Of a stretch of DNA of 64,000 nt, positions 40,308-50,080 are shown one piece after another. Location of the stretch: NCBI RefSeq assembly GCF_014190915.1, contig NZ_JACHVU010000006.1:1-64000 (forward strand), given 5' to 3'. A program made the position numbers and the translations under genes. Origin of the DNA: Mycolicibacterium iranicum. GTDB lineage: Bacteria > Actinomycetota > Actinomycetes > Mycobacteriales > Mycobacteriaceae. Positions within the stretch are counted from its first letter, which is position 1; each line of letters starts with the position of its first letter. Below the pieces are notes generated by a model, which searched no databases, was not told where the DNA came from, and saw nothing but the letters and a program-made list of their open reading frames with translations.

Positions 40308-42491
40308 ATGACCGAAGCGCAGACCCGACAGGATCAGACGGTTCCCCCGGAGTCGGCGCTTCCGCCGGCGACCGTGGGGCCCGCGGATTCGGCACCCGAG
40401 GCGCCACCGGCGGCGACCTCCCCGGCTGTGGAAAACCCCCTTCCCGAGGACCGCTACCTCAACCGCGAGCTGAGCTGGCTCGACTTCAACGCCCGCGTGC
40501 TGGCCCTGGCCGCCGATCAGTCTCTGCCGCTGTTGGAGCGCGCGAAGTTCCTCGCGATCTTCGCGTCGAACCTCGACGAGTTCTACATGGTGCGGGTGGC
40601 CGGGCTGAAGCGGCGCGACGAGATGGGCCTGTCGGTGCGCTCGGCGGACGGCCTTTCCCCGCGCGAACAGCTGCGCCGGATCAGCGAGCGCACCCAGCAG
40701 ATCGCGAGCAGGCACGCGCACGTGTTCCTCGACTCGGTGCGGCCCGCCCTGGCCGAAGAGGGCATCGTGATCGTCACGTGGGCCGAACTCGACGAAGCCG
40801 AACGCGGGCGGCTGTCGACGTATTTCCACGAGCAGGTGTTCCCGGTCTTGACGCCGCTGGCCGTCGACCCGGCACACCCCTTCCCGTTCGTGAGCGGCCT
40901 GAGCCTCAACCTGGCCATCACCGTCAAGCACCCCGACGACGGCGGACAGCACTTCGCGCGAATCAAGGTGCCCGACAACGTCGACCGCTTCGTCGAGCTG
41001 TCGGCGCGCGACGGCTCGCCGGGGGTCGTCCGCTTCCTCCCCATGGAGGAGCTCATCGCCGCATTCCTGCCGGTGCTGTTCCCCGGCCTGGAAGTGGTGG
41101 AACACCACGCCTTCCGGATCACCCGCAACGCCGACTTCGAGGTCGAGGAGGACCGCGACGAGGACCTGCTGCAGGCCCTGGAACGCGAGCTGGCCCGCCG
41201 CCGGTTCGGCTCGCCGGTACGACTCGAGGTCTCCGACGACATGACCGAGAGCATGTTGGAGCTGCTGCTGCGCGAACTCGACGTCGCCCCCGGCGACGTG
41301 GTGGAAGTCCCCGGGCTGCTGGACCTCTCATCCCTGTGGCAGGTCTACGGCGTGGACCGGCCGCTGCTGAAAGACCGGCCGTTCGTTCCCGCGACACCGT
41401 CGGCGTTCGGTGAGCGGGAGACGCCCAAGAGCATCTTCTCCGCGCTGCGCGACGGTGACGTGCTGGTGCACCATCCCTATGATTCGTTCTCCACGACGGT
41501 GCAGCGGTTCATCGAGCAGGCGGCCGCGGATCCCAACGTCCTGGCGATCAAGCAGACCCTGTATCGGACCTCGGGTGACTCGCCCATCGTCAACGCTCTG
41601 ATCGACGCCGCTGAAGCGGGCAAGCAGGTCGTCGCCCTCGTCGAGATCAAGGCGAGGTTCGACGAACAGGCGAACATCAAGTGGGCGCGCGCACTCGAAC
41701 AGGCCGGCGTCCACGTCGTTTACGGGCTCATCGGCCTGAAGACACATTGCAAGACATGTCTGGTGGTCCGCCGCGAGGGCTCGACGATCCGGCGGTACTG
41801 CCACATCGGCACGGGCAACTACAACCCCAAGACGGCGCGACTCTACGAGGACATCGGTCTGCTGACCGCTGCTCCCGACATCGGCGCGGACCTGACCGAT
41901 CTGTTCAACTCCCTGACCGGATACTCCCGCAAGGAGTCCTACCGCAACCTGCTGGTCGCGCCGTACGGCGTGCGCCGGGGAATCATCGAGCGCATCGAGC
42001 GCGAGATCGCCGCCACCCGCGAGGGCGCCGACGGCCGGATCCGCCTGAAGGCCAACGCTTTGGTCGACGAGCAGGTCATCGACGCGCTCTACCGGGCGTC
42101 CCAGGCGGGCGTCCGGGTGGAGGTCGTGGTCCGCGGAATCTGCGCGCTTCGGCCCGGTGAACCGGGGTTCTCGGAGAACATCGTCGTGCGGTCGATCCTC
42201 GGGCGGTTCCTGGAGCATTCACGGATCATTCATTTCCGCGCCATCGACGAGTACTGGATCGGCAGCGCCGACATGATGCATCGTAATCTCGACCGGCGCG
42301 TGGAAGTGATGGCGCAGGTTAAGGATCCGCGGCTGACCGGGCAGCTCAACGACATCTTCGAATCCGCCGCCGACCCCAGCACGCGCTGTTGGGAACTCGG
42401 CGCCGACGGACACTGGACGGCGCGCCCCCAGGAGGGGCACACCGTCCGGGACCACCAGATGGCGCTGATGGAACGCCACCGGCATCCTTGA
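40308..42491 (+). CDS. ppk: Polyphosphate kinase 1
   Basis: Makes inorganic polyphosphate from ATP. The 727-residue protein has a Pro/Ala-rich N-terminal extension, then [19 protein letters not shown] near residue 48 (N domain), the ATP-binding core, [28 protein letters not shown], and [27 protein letters not shown] with the autophosphorylated His499. A second His region near residue 645 lies in [23 protein letters not shown]1 size is normal. The mutT1 gene follows 106 bp downstream on the same strand; this ppk-mutT1-hupB order is conserved in mycobacteria. Confidence 0.98.
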   Translation: MTEAQTRQDQTVPPESALPPATVGPADSAPEAPPAATSPAVENPLPEDRYLNRELSWLDFNARVLALAADQSLPLLERAKFLAIFASNLDEFYMVRVAGLKRRDEMGLSVRSADGLSPREQLRRISERTQQIASRHAHVFLDSVRPALAEEGIVIVTWAELDEAERGRLSTYFHEQVFPVLTPLAVDPAHPFPFVSGLSLNLAITVKHPDDGGQHFARIKVPDNVDRFVELSARDGSPGVVRFLPMEELIAAFLPVLFPGLEVVEHHAFRITRNADFEVEEDRDEDLLQALERELARRRFGSPVRLEVSDDMTESMLELLLRELDVAPGDVVEVPGLLDLSSLWQVYGVDRPLLKDRPFVPATPSAFGERETPKSIFSALRDGDVLVHHPYDSFSTTVQRFIEQAAADPNVLAIKQTLYRTSGDSPIVNALIDAAEAGKQVVALVEIKARFDEQANIKWARALEQAGVHVVYGLIGLKTHCKTCLVVRREGSTIRRYCHIGTGNYNPKTARLYEDIGLLTAAPDIGADLTDLFNSLTGYSRKESYRNLLVAPYGVRRGIIERIEREIAATREGADGRIRLKANALVDEQVIDALYRASQAGVRVEVVVRGICALRPGEPGFSENIVVRSILGRFLEHSRIIHFRAIDEYWIGSADMMHRNLDRRVEVMAQVKDPRLTGQLNDIFESAADPSTRCWELGADGHWTARPQEGHTVRDHQMALMERHRHP

Positions 42492-42597
42492 CCGCGACGA
42501 GGCGCGTCACGGGGCCGGGCAGGAACCGACGAACCTTCCCCTCGCCCCTGTCGCACGCAGGAGTTGAGGTGCCGACGGAGAGAGAGCGGATGCAGCC

Positions 42598-43500
42598 GTG
42601 GTGAAGAAGTCGCCGATCCTGGCCGCCGGAGCGGTGCTGTGGCGCCCTGAGGGCGGTACCGGCGCACCGGAGGTCGCGATCATCCATCGCCCCCGCTACG
42701 ACGACTGGTCTCTGCCCAAGGGGAAGGTGGACCCGGGTGAGACCGAACCGGTCACCGCGGTCCGGGAGATCGAGGAGGAGACCGGCTTTCGCGCGCATCT
42801 GGGCCGTCGCCTGCCGACCGTGTCCTACCCGGTGGAGCACGGCACGAAGAAGGTGCGGTACTGGGTGGGCCGGGCCGTCGGCGGCGAGTTCTCCCCCAAC
42901 GACGAGGTCGATGAACTGAAGTGGTTGCCGCCCGCGCAGGCGATGGGTGAGTTGGCCTACCCGCACGACCGCAAGGTGCTCCGCCGCTTCCTCAAGCATC
43001 CCGCGGACACCAAGACAGTCCTGATCGTGCGGCACGGCACTGCCGGCGACAAGAAGCGGTACCGGGGCGATGATCGAAAACGCCCTCTGGACAAGCACGG
43101 ACGCGCCCAGGCCGAGTCACTGGTCGGCCAGCTGCTCGCATTCGGCGCCGGGGAACTCTTCGCCGCCGACAGGGTTCGGTGCCGTCAGACGCTGGACCCG
43201 CTGGCCGAAGAGCTGGGTGCGACGATCGCCGCGGAGCCCGCGCTGACCGAGGAGGCCTACGCCGACGACCACAAGGCGACACGCGAGCGCATCCTGCAGA
43301 TCGCCCAGAGCGCGCGGACACCGGTGATCTGCACCCAGGGCAAGGTGATTCCGGGACTCATCGAATGGTGGTGTGACCGCGACGGTGTACGTCCCGACAA
43401 GTCACGCAACCGCAAAGGCAGCACCTGGGTGCTGTCGCTGTCGGACGGCCGACTCATCGCCGCCGACCATCTCAGCAGCGCGCTGCCTCCGAAGAAGTGA
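42598..43500 (+). CDS. mutT1: MutT1: Nudix hydrolase fused to histidine phosphatase
   Basis: A 300-residue two-domain sanitising enzyme. The N-terminal Nudix domain has a complete box at residues 42-64 (G-KVDPG-E...[10 protein letters not shown]). The C-terminal domain is a phosphoglycerate-mutase-like histidine phosphatase, with LIVRHGTAG near residue 145 and a second His/Glu region. In mycobacteria MutT1 hydrolyses 8-oxo-dGTP/8-oxo-GTP and diadenosine polyphosphates. The start is GTG 42598 (VVKKSPIL); GTG 42601 is an alternative one codon later. It converges with hupB through a strong bidirectional hairpin. Confidence 0.95.
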   Translation: MVKKSPILAAGAVLWRPEGGTGAPEVAIIHRPRYDDWSLPKGKVDPGETEPVTAVREIEEETGFRAHLGRRLPTVSYPVEHGTKKVRYWVGRAVGGEFSPNDEVDELKWLPPAQAMGELAYPHDRKVLRRFLKHPADTKTVLIVRHGTAGDKKRYRGDDRKRPLDKHGRAQAESLVGQLLAFGAGELFAADRVRCRQTLDPLAEELGATIAAEPALTEEAYADDHKATRERILQIAQSARTPVICTQGKVIPGLIEWWCDRDGVRPDKSRNRKGSTWVLSLSDGRLIAADHLSSALPPKK

Positions 43501-43566
43501 CGCCGCAATTGAATACAAAACAGCACAGGCGGCTGGTGCCGGCCCCGGCCTGACCACGACACGAAG

Positions 43567-43599
43567 ACGCCGCGGACCCCGAAGGGATCCGCGGCGTTT
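43567..43599. terminator. Bidirectional intrinsic terminator between mutT1 and hupB
   Basis: ACGCCGCGGACCC (43567-43579) and GGGATCCGCGGCGT (43584-43597) form a 13-bp stem with one bulged base. The loop is a CGAA tetraloop, read as TTCG on the hupB strand. TTT follows on the plus strand. It sits 67 bp after mutT1 and 15 bp after the hupB stop on the opposite strand, so it can end both messages. Confidence 0.85.
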
Positions 43600-43613
43600 C
43601 CGTTGCGAAAGGA

Positions 43614-44273
43614 CTACTTGCGTCCGCGCTTGGCGGGCGCCTTCTTGGCGGGGGCCTTCTTGGCCGGAGCCGCCTTCTTGGCCGGAGCTGCCTTGGTGGC
43701 GGCCTTCTTGGCCGGAGCCTTCTTGGCCGGAGCCGCCTTCTTGGCAGGGGCGGCCTTCTTGGCCGGAGCCTTCTTGGCCGGAGCCGCCTTCTTGGCGGGC
43801 GCAGCCTTCTTCGCCGGTGCCGACTTCTTGGCCGGAGCAGCCTTGGTGGCCGCCTTCTTGGCCGGAGCCTTCTTCGCCGGTGCCGCCTTCTTGGCCGGGG
43901 CCGCCTTCTTGGCCGGAGCCTTCTTGGCGGCCTTACGGGCGGTGCTCGCCGCCGCGACGCCGCGCTTGACCGCGGGACCGTCCGCCGGAAGCTTCTGCGC
44001 GCCAGACACAACAGCCTTGAACTGAGCGCCGGGACGGAACGCGGGCACGGAGGTCGGCTTGACCTTCACCGTCTCGCCAGTGCGCGGATTGCGGGCCACT
44101 CGTGCCGCGCGACGACGCTGCTCGAACACCCCGAAGCCGGTGATGGTGACGCTCTCACCCTTGTGCACCGCGCGGACGATGGTGTCGACGACGTTCTCCA
44201 CCGCCGCAGTCGCTTGCCGACGATCCGAGCCCAATTTCTCCGTGAGTACGTCGATGAGCTCTGCTTTGTTCAT
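43614..44273 (-). CDS. hupB: DNA-binding protein HU with Lys/Ala-rich tail (HupB/HLP)
   Basis: Mycobacterial nucleoid protein of 219 residues. Residues 1-90 are a canonical HU fold: [37 protein letters not shown] (DNA-binding arm) and [11 protein letters not shown]. From about residue 110 the tail is nearly all PAKKA, AAPAKK and TKAAPAKK repeats, ending KRGRK, like eukaryotic histone H1 and the tail of M. tuberculosis HupB; it is a site of acetylation and methylation in relatives. The start ATG 44273 has GGAGG seven bases upstream; the open frame upstream of it is not coding. The DNA repeat is visible as recurring CTTCTTGGCCGGAGC. It is transcribed alone. Confidence 0.97.
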   Translation of the reverse strand: MNKAELIDVLTEKLGSDRRQATAAVENVVDTIVRAVHKGESVTITGFGVFEQRRRAARVARNPRTGETVKVKPTSVPAFRPGAQFKAVVSGAQKLPADGPAVKRGVAAASTARKAAKKAPAKKAAPAKKAAPAKKAPAKKAATKAAPAKKSAPAKKAAPAKKAAPAKKAPAKKAAPAKKAAPAKKAPAKKAATKAAPAKKAAPAKKAPAKKAPAKRGRK

Positions 44274-44319
44274 GCAAAACCTCCGAAACCAGTGGCCCTC
44301 TTTGGACCGACTAGTGGAC

Positions 44320-44349
44320 ACGGTAAACCCATTTGCTGCTGATTTCCAA
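44320..44349 (-). promoter_or_regulatory. Candidate sigma-A promoter for hupB
   Basis: On the minus strand TTGGAA (44349-44344), an 18-base spacer and TACCGT (44325-44320) predict a start near 44313 and a leader of about 40 bases. The same -10 sequence and spacer length occur at the ilvB leader promoter. Confidence 0.5.
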
Positions 44350-44401
44350 GAGCCACGCGCATTTTCAGGCCAGCTCAGCGAACTTTTTTCAATCCGCTTG
44401 G

Positions 44402-44438
44402 CCCCCTTACCCTCCTGCGGCGGCCTCCGAAAAGGGGG
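44402..44438 (-). terminator. Possible terminator downstream of leuD
   Basis: CCCCCTT (44402-44408) and AAGGGGG (44432-44438) form a 7-bp stem around a GC-rich loop that can pair further. It lies about 40 bp after the leuD stop. There is no clear T-tract on the minus strand. Confidence 0.4.
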
Positions 44439-44474
44439 TTGAAGGCGCGGGATTTCAGCGTTTCGAACCGCGGA

Positions 44475-45068
44475 TCACGCGGGCAGCGTGCGTGGTTTCC
44501 ACACCGGGCGACGGTCCTCGTAGTCCTGGATTTCGTCGAGTTTGCGCAGCGTAAGGCCTATATCGTCGAGTCCCTCGAGCAGCCGCCACGCGGTGTAGTC
44601 GTCAATGTTGAACGGCACCATCATCGTTCCGGCGGTGATCGACCGATCTTGAAGATTGACAGTGATTTCCGTACCCGGATGCTGCTCGATCAACTTCCAC
44701 AACAATTCCACATCATCTTGCGAAACTTCGGCCGCCAGTAGACCGGCCTTGCCGGCGTTGCCGCGGAAGATATCGGCGAAACGGGGCGAGATCACTACAC
44801 GGAATCCGAAATCCATCAGCGCCCAGACCGCATGCTCGCGCGACGAGCCGGTGCCGAAATCGGGGCCGGCGACCAACACCGAACCCTTGTCGAAGGGGGC
44901 CAGATTCAGGATGAACGACGGGTCGTTGCGCCAGGCGGCGAACAGGCCGTCCTCGAATCCCGTTCGTGTGACTCGCTTCAGGTAGACCGCCGGGATGATC
45001 TGGTCGGTGTCGACATTCGACCGGCGCAGCGGCACACCGATCCCGGTGTGGGTCGTGAAGGCTTCCAT
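44475..45068 (-). CDS. leuD: 3-isopropylmalate dehydratase small subunit
   Basis: Small (swivel) subunit of isopropylmalate isomerase in leucine synthesis, 197 residues. Motifs: [33 protein letters not shown] near the N-terminus, [47 protein letters not shown] near residues 67-110, and a C-terminal [17 protein letters not shown]. It follows leuC by 19 bp in one operon. Regulation is expected from the IclR-type operator upstream of leuC. Confidence 0.98.
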   Translation of the reverse strand: MEAFTTHTGIGVPLRRSNVDTDQIIPAVYLKRVTRTGFEDGLFAAWRNDPSFILNLAPFDKGSVLVAGPDFGTGSSREHAVWALMDFGFRVVISPRFADIFRGNAGKAGLLAAEVSQDDVELLWKLIEQHPGTEITVNLQDRSITAGTMMVPFNIDDYTAWRLLEGLDDIGLTLRKLDEIQDYEDRRPVWKPRTLPA

Positions 45069-45087
45069 CTCAGTCTCCTATCGGGTT

Positions 45088-46533
45088 TCAGCGGACCGGT
45101 TCGGCGACCAGATCGGCCGGCGACGAGAGCGTGCCGCGCACTGCGGTCGCGGCCGCGACGGCCGGGGAGACCAAATGCGTTCGGCCACCCTTGCCTTGCC
45201 TGCCCTCGAAATTGCGGTTCGACGTCGAGGCACACCGCTCCCCCGGCGCCAGCTGGTCTGGATTCATTCCAAGACACATCGAGCAGCCCGCCTGCCGCCA
45301 CTCTGCGCCTGCGGCAGAGAAGATCTCGCCCAGCCCCTCGGCTTCGGCCTGGGCGCGCACCCGCATCGAGCCCGGCACCACCAGCATCCGGACGTTGTCG
45401 GCGACCTTCCGGCCGCGGAGCACGTCGGCGACGACCCGCAGATCCTCGATGCGGCCGTTGGTGCACGAGCCCACGAAGACGGTGTCGACGGGAATCTCTC
45501 GCATCGGTGTTCCGGCCCGAAGGTCCATATAGGCCAGTGCTTTCTCCGCGGCGGACCGCTCGGCCTCGTCGAACATCATCTCGGGATCGGGCACCGAGTC
45601 GCCGAGGGCCACACCCTGCCCCGGGTTGGTCCCCCATGTCACGAAGGGGCTCAGCGTCGACGCGTCGATGTAGACCTCGGTGTCGAATTGGGCGCCCTCG
45701 TCGGTGCGTAGCTCGCGCCACGCGGCGACCGCCGCGTCCCAGTCGGCGCCCTGCGGCGCGTGCGGACGTCCACGCAGGAATTCGAAGGTGGTCTCGTCGG
45801 GCGCGACCATGCCTGCCCGCGCACCCGCTTCGATGCTCATGTTGCAGACCGTCATCCGGCCTTCCATCGACAGCGATTCGATGGCGCTGCCGCGATATTC
45901 GATCACGTGCCCCTGTCCGCCGCCGGTGCCGATCTTGGCGATCACGGCCAGGATGATGTCCTTGGCGCTGACGCCCGGCGGCAGCTCACCGTCGACGTTG
46001 ACCGCCATGGTCTTGAACGGCCGCAGCGGCAGGGTCTGGGTGGCGAGCACGTGCTCGACCTCCGACGTGCCGATACCCATTGCCAGCGCGCCGAACGCGC
46101 CGTGGGTGGACGTGTGGCTGTCGCCGCACACGACCGTCGTTCCGGGCTGCGTCAGACCCAGCTGCGGGCCGATGATGTGGACGATGCCCTGCTCGGCGTC
46201 ACCCATCGGGTGCAGCCTGATGCCGAATTCCTCGCAGTTGCGGCGCAGTGTTTCCACCTGGGTGCGCGAGACCGGGTCCGCGATCGGCTTGTCGATGTCG
46301 ACGGTGGGGACGTTGTGGTCCTCGGTGGCGATCGTCAGATCGGGCCTGCGCACCGGGCGTCCGGCCAGCCGCAGACCGTCGAAAGCCTGTGGGCTGGTGA
46401 CCTCGTGGACGAGGTGGAGGTCGATGTAGATCAGATCCGGCTCGCGCGCGGCACCCTCTCCGGCTCCGGGAACGACCACGTGGTCGCTCCAGACCTTCTC
46501 GGCGAGAGTGCGGGGCTGAGTCGCATTGGCCAT
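45088..46533 (-). CDS. leuC: 3-isopropylmalate dehydratase large subunit
   Basis: Catalytic aconitase-like subunit of isopropylmalate isomerase, 481 residues. [26 protein letters not shown] and [34 protein letters not shown] lie in the first third. The cluster-binding cysteines are in [22 protein letters not shown] near residue 365 and in [12 protein letters not shown] near residue 425. The start ATG 46533 lacks a strong Shine-Dalgarno and lies seven bases from an inverted repeat shared with the divergent IclR gene. It forms an operon with leuD. Confidence 0.98.
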   Translation of the reverse strand: MANATQPRTLAEKVWSDHVVVPGAGEGAAREPDLIYIDLHLVHEVTSPQAFDGLRLAGRPVRRPDLTIATEDHNVPTVDIDKPIADPVSRTQVETLRRNCEEFGIRLHPMGDAEQGIVHIIGPQLGLTQPGTTVVCGDSHTSTHGAFGALAMGIGTSEVEHVLATQTLPLRPFKTMAVNVDGELPPGVSAKDIILAVIAKIGTGGGQGHVIEYRGSAIESLSMEGRMTVCNMSIEAGARAGMVAPDETTFEFLRGRPHAPQGADWDAAVAAWRELRTDEGAQFDTEVYIDASTLSPFVTWGTNPGQGVALGDSVPDPEMMFDEAERSAAEKALAYMDLRAGTPMREIPVDTVFVGSCTNGRIEDLRVVADVLRGRKVADNVRMLVVPGSMRVRAQAEAEGLGEIFSAAGAEWRQAGCSMCLGMNPDQLAPGERCASTSNRNFEGRQGKGGRTHLVSPAVAAATAVRGTLSSPADLVAEPVR

Positions 46534-46539
46534 CTTGAC

Positions 46540-46579
46540 TGTCTCACAATCTGGGAAGCTAATATCTCCTTGTGAGACA
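46540..46579. promoter_or_regulatory. Divergent promoter/operator between leuC and the IclR regulator
   Basis: TGTCTCACAA (46540-46549) and TTGTGAGACA (46570-46579) are a perfect 10-bp inverted repeat with a 20-base centre. The plus-strand -10 candidate TAATAT (46560-46565) lies in the centre. The GTG start of the regulator (46572) lies inside the right arm, six bases after it, so the regulator message is probably leaderless and self-controlled. The left arm ends seven bases from the leuC start, so a bound protein would also block leuCD. Confidence 0.75.
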
Positions 46580-47273
46580 GGATAGCGGCATCGGCGTTCT
46601 GGACAAAGCGGTCACCGTGTTGCACGCGGTGGCCGAGTCACCGTGCGGCCTCGCCGATCTCTGCGAGCGCACCAGCCTCCCCCGCGCGACGGCCCACCGC
46701 CTCGCTGTCGGGCTGGAGGCGCACCGACTGCTCGCCCGGGACAACGACGGTCAGTGGCGCCTCGGGCCCGCACTGACCGAACTCGCCGGGCAGGTCCGGG
46801 ACCCGCTCCTGTCCGCGGGCGCCGTGGTCCTGCCCCGGCTGCGGGAGCTCACGGGCGAGAGCGTCCAGCTCTACCGCAGGGAGGGCACCTCACGGGTCTG
46901 CGTGGCGGCCCTGGAACCACCTGCCGGACTTCGCGATACCGTCCCGATCGGAACACGTCTGCCGATGACCGCGGGCTCCGGTGCCAAAGTGCTGCTGGCC
47001 TACGCCGACCCCGGAACCCAGCAGGCGGTGCTGCCCGCCGCGGCATTCACCGACCGGACACTGGCCGAGGTACGCAAGCGTGGATGGGCGCAGAGCGCCG
47101 CGGAGCGCGAGCCCGGCGTGGCGAGCGTCTCGGCACCGGTGCGCGACGGCCGTGGAGCAGTGATCGCCGCCGTGTCGGTGTCGGGCCCGATCGACCGGAT
47201 GGGCAGACGGCCCGGGGCGCGCTGGGCGGCCGACCTCGTCGCTGCGGCCGACGCGTTGACGCGCCGGCTCTGA
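46572..47273 (+). CDS. IclR-family transcriptional regulator (LtbR/NdgR type)
   Basis: A 233-residue IclR regulator. The N-terminal winged helix [47 protein letters not shown] occupies residues about 8-55. The C-terminal effector domain has [28 protein letters not shown] and [25 protein letters not shown]. Divergence from leuCD is the conserved setting of LtbR of Corynebacterium and NdgR of Streptomyces, which control leucine and related pathways. The start GTG 46572 is within its own operator and probably leaderless. A near copy of that operator precedes the MFS gene at 50081, a likely second target. Confidence 0.92.
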   Translation: MRQDSGIGVLDKAVTVLHAVAESPCGLADLCERTSLPRATAHRLAVGLEAHRLLARDNDGQWRLGPALTELAGQVRDPLLSAGAVVLPRLRELTGESVQLYRREGTSRVCVAALEPPAGLRDTVPIGTRLPMTAGSGAKVLLAYADPGTQQAVLPAAAFTDRTLAEVRKRGWAQSAAEREPGVASVSAPVRDGRGAVIAAVSVSGPIDRMGRRPGARWAADLVAAADALTRRL

Positions 47274-47328
47274 GGCCGGCCACCCGCGTCGCCCGGCCTG
47301 AGAGGCGACCAGAAAAAACTCCGGACAG

Positions 47329-47359
47329 AAAAAACTCCGGACCTCGTCGAGGCCCGGAG
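47329..47359 (-). terminator. Intrinsic terminator after tRNA-Glu
   Basis: On the minus strand CTCCGGGCCTCG (47359-47348) pairs with CGAGGTCCGGAG (47346-47335) in a 12-bp stem (one G-T pair) with a one-base centre that must open to a small loop. Six T (47334-47329) follow. The tail sequence is repeated once more, so a second GTCCGGAGTTTTTTC lies at 47326-47312. It ends the tRNA transcript and lies 56 bp after the IclR stop on the other strand. Confidence 0.85.
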
Positions 47360-47368
47360 TGTGATGTG

Positions 47369-47441
47369 TACCCCCGATGGGATTCGAACCCACGCTACCG
47401 CCGTGAGAGGGCGGCGTCCTAGGCCGCTAGACGACGGGGGC
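47369..47441 (-). tRNA. tRNA-Glu (anticodon CTC)
   Basis: On the minus strand the 73-base sequence starts GCCCCCGTCGTCTAGCGGCC and ends in the T-arm GGGTTCGAATCCC and CGGGGGT plus discriminator A. The anticodon stem CCGCC/GGCGG encloses the loop CTCTCAC, giving anticodon CTC. The acceptor closes with a terminal G-T pair. CCA is not encoded. It follows tRNA-Gln by 64 bp in one transcript. Confidence 0.95.
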
Positions 47442-47505
47442 TAGAACATGTGCCGGTTGGAAAGCATAGCTCAGGAGAGAATGCTGACCTAATCGCCGGC
47501 GTTGG

Positions 47506-47577
47506 CTGGGGTACCAGGACTCGAACCTAGAATGGCTGAACCAGAATCAGCTGTGTTGCCAATTACACCATACCCCA
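47506..47577 (-). tRNA. tRNA-Gln (anticodon CTG)
   Basis: On the minus strand the 72-base gene starts TGGGGTATGGTGTAATTGG. The anticodon arm loop TTCTGGT gives CTG, the T-arm has AGGTTCGAGTCCT, and the acceptor TACCCCA pairs with TGGGGTA, with discriminator G. The next three bases (47505-47503) read CCA, so the CCA end is encoded, unlike the neighbouring tRNA-Glu. A -10-like TAGGGT at 47621-47616 and a leader hairpin at 47606-47584 lie upstream. Confidence 0.95.
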
Positions 47578-47694
47578 TTGGCAGCTTGTAACCGCTGGTC
47601 ACAAGCCTTTTTCGACCCTATGCGCCTCGGTGGTCCCGCTGCGCGACAACTCGTGGGCCGACGAGCAGACTACCAAAGATTTCAGGCCGGTTTT

Positions 47695-49179
47695 TCACGC
47701 CTCCACCGTCGCGGCCGCCGCGGCGTGATCGCGTCCGGCCCGTAGCCGCTCCAGGCTGCGGTCGCGGCCGAGGAGTTCCAGCGATTCGAACAGCGGCGGG
47801 CTCACCGACGAGCCGGTCGCCGCGACGCGCACGGGTCCGAATGCCTTTCGCGGCTTCAGTTCCAGACCGTCGATGAGCGCCGCCTTGAGCGCCTCCTCGA
47901 TCGGGGCGGTCTCCCATGGCGACAGCGCCTCCAGGGCGCCCAGCGCGGCCGTCAGCACCGGAACCGCGTCCGCCTTCAACTCCTTGTTCGCCGACTTCTC
48001 GTCGAGGGTGAACGCCGAGTCGTCGAGGAACTTGAGCAGATCCCACGCGTCGCCGAGCACGACGATGCGTGTCTGCACCAGGGCGGCGGCCTCGGCGAAT
48101 CGCGCGTCGTCCAAACCGGTGCGGTGACCGTGGACGGCGAAGTACTCCGCAAGGCGCCGGGTGAATTCCGCAGGCTCGAGCAGCCGGATGTGCTCGGCGT
48201 TGAGGGCGTCGGCCTTCTTCTGGTCGAAGCGCGCGGGATTGGAGTTGACGTCGACGACGTCGAACGCCGCGACCATCTCGTCGAGTCCGAACACGTCGCG
48301 GTCGTCGGCGATCGACCAACCGAGGAGAGCGAGGTAGTTCAGCAGGCCCTCGGGGATGAAGCCGCGCTCGCGGTGCAGGAACAGATTCGACTGGGGATCC
48401 CGTTTGGAGAGCTTCTTGTTGCCCTCACCGAGCACGGGGGGAAGGTGTGCGAACTGCGGTGTCATATCCGTCACACCGATGCGGATCAACGCCGCGTAGA
48501 GCGCGAGCTGCCGCGGCGTGGAGGGCAGCAGGTCTTCGCCGCGCAGCACGTGGGTGATCTTCATCAACGCGTCGTCGACGGGATTGACCAAGGTGTACAA
48601 CGGATCTCCGGTACCCCGCGTCAGCGCGAAATCGGGCACCGAACCGGCCGGGAAAGTGGTCTCGCCGCGAACCAGGTCGACCCATGTCAGGTCGGTGTCC
48701 GGCATCCGCAGGCGCACCACCGGCGCGCGGCCTTCGGCACGGAACGCCTCGCGCTGGGCCTCGGTGAGGTCGCGGTCGTAGTTGTCGTATCCGAGCTTGG
48801 GATTCCGGCCGGCGGCCACATGGCGGGCTTCGACTTCGTCGGCGGTCGAGAACGCCTCGTAGGCCTCCCCCGCGGCGAGGAGACGCTCGATCACGTCGAG
48901 GTAGATGTCACGTCGCAGCGACTGGCGGTAGGGCCCGTAGGGCCCGCCGATCTCGGGGCCCTCGTCCCAGTCCATCCCCAGCCAGCGCAGCGCGTCGAGC
49001 AGCGCGAGGTAGCTCTCCTCGCTGTCGCGCTGGGCGTCGGTGTCCTCGATCCGGAAGACGAACGACCCGCCCGTGTGTCGCGCATAGGCCCAGTTGAACA
49101 GCGCCGTCCGGATCAACCCGACGTGCGGCGTGCCGGTCGGCGAGGGACAGAACCTGACGCGCACACCTGAATCGCTCAC
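47695..49179 (-). CDS. gltX: Glutamyl-tRNA synthetase
   Basis: Class I synthetase that charges tRNA-Glu and, in actinobacteria, also tRNA-Gln (non-discriminating type, later amidated). The 494-residue protein has the HIGH-type motif in [29 protein letters not shown] (residues 10-38), [15 protein letters not shown], and the KMSKS-type motif [11 protein letters not shown] near residue 250. The C-terminal anticodon-binding helical domain ends in AAAATVEA. The start GTG 49179 overlaps the stop of the upstream FAH-family gene as GTGA. The genes for both of its tRNA substrates follow directly downstream, as in M. tuberculosis. Confidence 0.97.
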   Translation of the reverse strand: MSDSGVRVRFCPSPTGTPHVGLIRTALFNWAYARHTGGSFVFRIEDTDAQRDSEESYLALLDALRWLGMDWDEGPEIGGPYGPYRQSLRRDIYLDVIERLLAAGEAYEAFSTADEVEARHVAAGRNPKLGYDNYDRDLTEAQREAFRAEGRAPVVRLRMPDTDLTWVDLVRGETTFPAGSVPDFALTRGTGDPLYTLVNPVDDALMKITHVLRGEDLLPSTPRQLALYAALIRIGVTDMTPQFAHLPPVLGEGNKKLSKRDPQSNLFLHRERGFIPEGLLNYLALLGWSIADDRDVFGLDEMVAAFDVVDVNSNPARFDQKKADALNAEHIRLLEPAEFTRRLAEYFAVHGHRTGLDDARFAEAAALVQTRIVVLGDAWDLLKFLDDSAFTLDEKSANKELKADAVPVLTAALGALEALSPWETAPIEEALKAALIDGLELKPRKAFGPVRVAATGSSVSPPLFESLELLGRDRSLERLRAGRDHAAAAATVEA

Positions 49180-49964
49180 GACTGTCCCTTTCGCACAACG
49201 GGATTGGTCAGTGTGCCGATGCCCTCGACGCTGATGCTCACGCTGTCGCCGTGCTCGAGCGGGCCCACCCCCTCCGGGGTCCCGGTCAGGATCAGGTCAC
49301 CGGGCAGAAGCGTCATCACCGCCGAGATCCACTCGATGATCGCGCCGATGTCGTGGATCATCAGCGATGTCCGGCTGCGCTGCTTGACCTCTCCGTTGAC
49401 CTCCGTGCGGATTTCGAGATCCGTGGGGTCGACGTCGGTGACGATCCACGGCCCCACCGGACAGAAGGTGTCGTGGCCCTTGGCCCGCATCCACTGGCCG
49501 TCCTTCTTCTGTTGATCGCGCGCCGACACGTCGTTGGCGATCGTGTAGCCCAGGATGTTCTCGGCGGCGCGGGAGGCGGGGACGTCCTTGCAGGGTCGGC
49601 CGATGACGGCGGCCAGCTCCCCTTCGAAATGCACGGGATGAGCGTCGGCGGGAAGTTGGATCGGGATGTCGGGACCGATGATCGCGGTGTTGGGCTTGAG
49701 GAAGATGATCGGATCCTCGAACGTGCCGCCGCCCATCTCCTCGATGTGCGCGGCGTAGTTCTTGCCCATGCAGACGACCTTGCTCGCCAGGATCGGTGCG
49801 AGCAGCCTCACATCGGCCAGGGGCCACTGCCGGCCCGTGAACGTCGGGGTGCCGAACGGGTGCTCGGCGATCTCGCGGACCACCGCCTCGTCCGGTTTGT
49901 CGGAGGGACCCTCGACGGAGACGAAGGCCACTCCGTCGGGGCTGGCGATACGACCGAGACGCAT
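49176..49964 (-). CDS. Fumarylacetoacetate hydrolase family protein
   Basis: A 262-residue FAH-superfamily enzyme, cytoplasmic and metal-dependent. The C-terminal FAH domain contains [16 protein letters not shown] near residue 65, [38 protein letters not shown] (metal-binding Glu), [25 protein letters not shown] and [15 protein letters not shown]. Relatives are fumarylpyruvate hydrolases, 2-hydroxyhepta-2,4-diene-1,7-dioate isomerases or acylpyruvases; the substrate cannot be read from the sequence. It is coupled to gltX by a 4-base overlap, a conserved mycobacterial pairing (Rv2993c) with no obvious metabolic link. Confidence 0.93.
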   Translation of the reverse strand: MRLGRIASPDGVAFVSVEGPSDKPDEAVVREIAEHPFGTPTFTGRQWPLADVRLLAPILASKVVCMGKNYAAHIEEMGGGTFEDPIIFLKPNTAIIGPDIPIQLPADAHPVHFEGELAAVIGRPCKDVPASRAAENILGYTIANDVSARDQQKKDGQWMRAKGHDTFCPVGPWIVTDVDPTDLEIRTEVNGEVKQRSRTSLMIHDIGAIIEWISAVMTLLPGDLILTGTPEGVGPLEHGDSVSISVEGIGTLTNPVVRKGQS

Positions 49965-50023
49965 GACGTCAGCCTAGTGCCCGCCGCGGCGCCGACCTCG
50001 ACCGCGGCGGCGACCGCGACAGC

Positions 50024-50060
50024 GTCTCACAAAATGGGATTGAAATTCACTCTGTGGGAC
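50024..50060. promoter_or_regulatory. Second IclR-type operator, upstream of the MFS gene
   Basis: GTCTCACA (50024-50031) and TGTGGGAC (50053-50060) form an inverted repeat with one mismatch, start-to-start distance 29. At the leuC/IclR region the equivalent distance is 30. The adjoining bases GTCTCACAAAATGGGA closely match GTCTCACAATCTGGGA at 46541-46556. It lies 21 bp before the ATG at 50081. Binding by the IclR-family regulator at 46572 is inferred. Confidence 0.55.
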
Positions 50061-50080
50061 GGCTGTGCCACGATGGCGGC

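Noticed and set aside
43603..44025. Hydrophobic repeated frame (AFLAGA repeats) opposite hupB
   Set aside because: Antisense reading of the PAKKA repeats; no start signal and the true HU domain is on the other strand.
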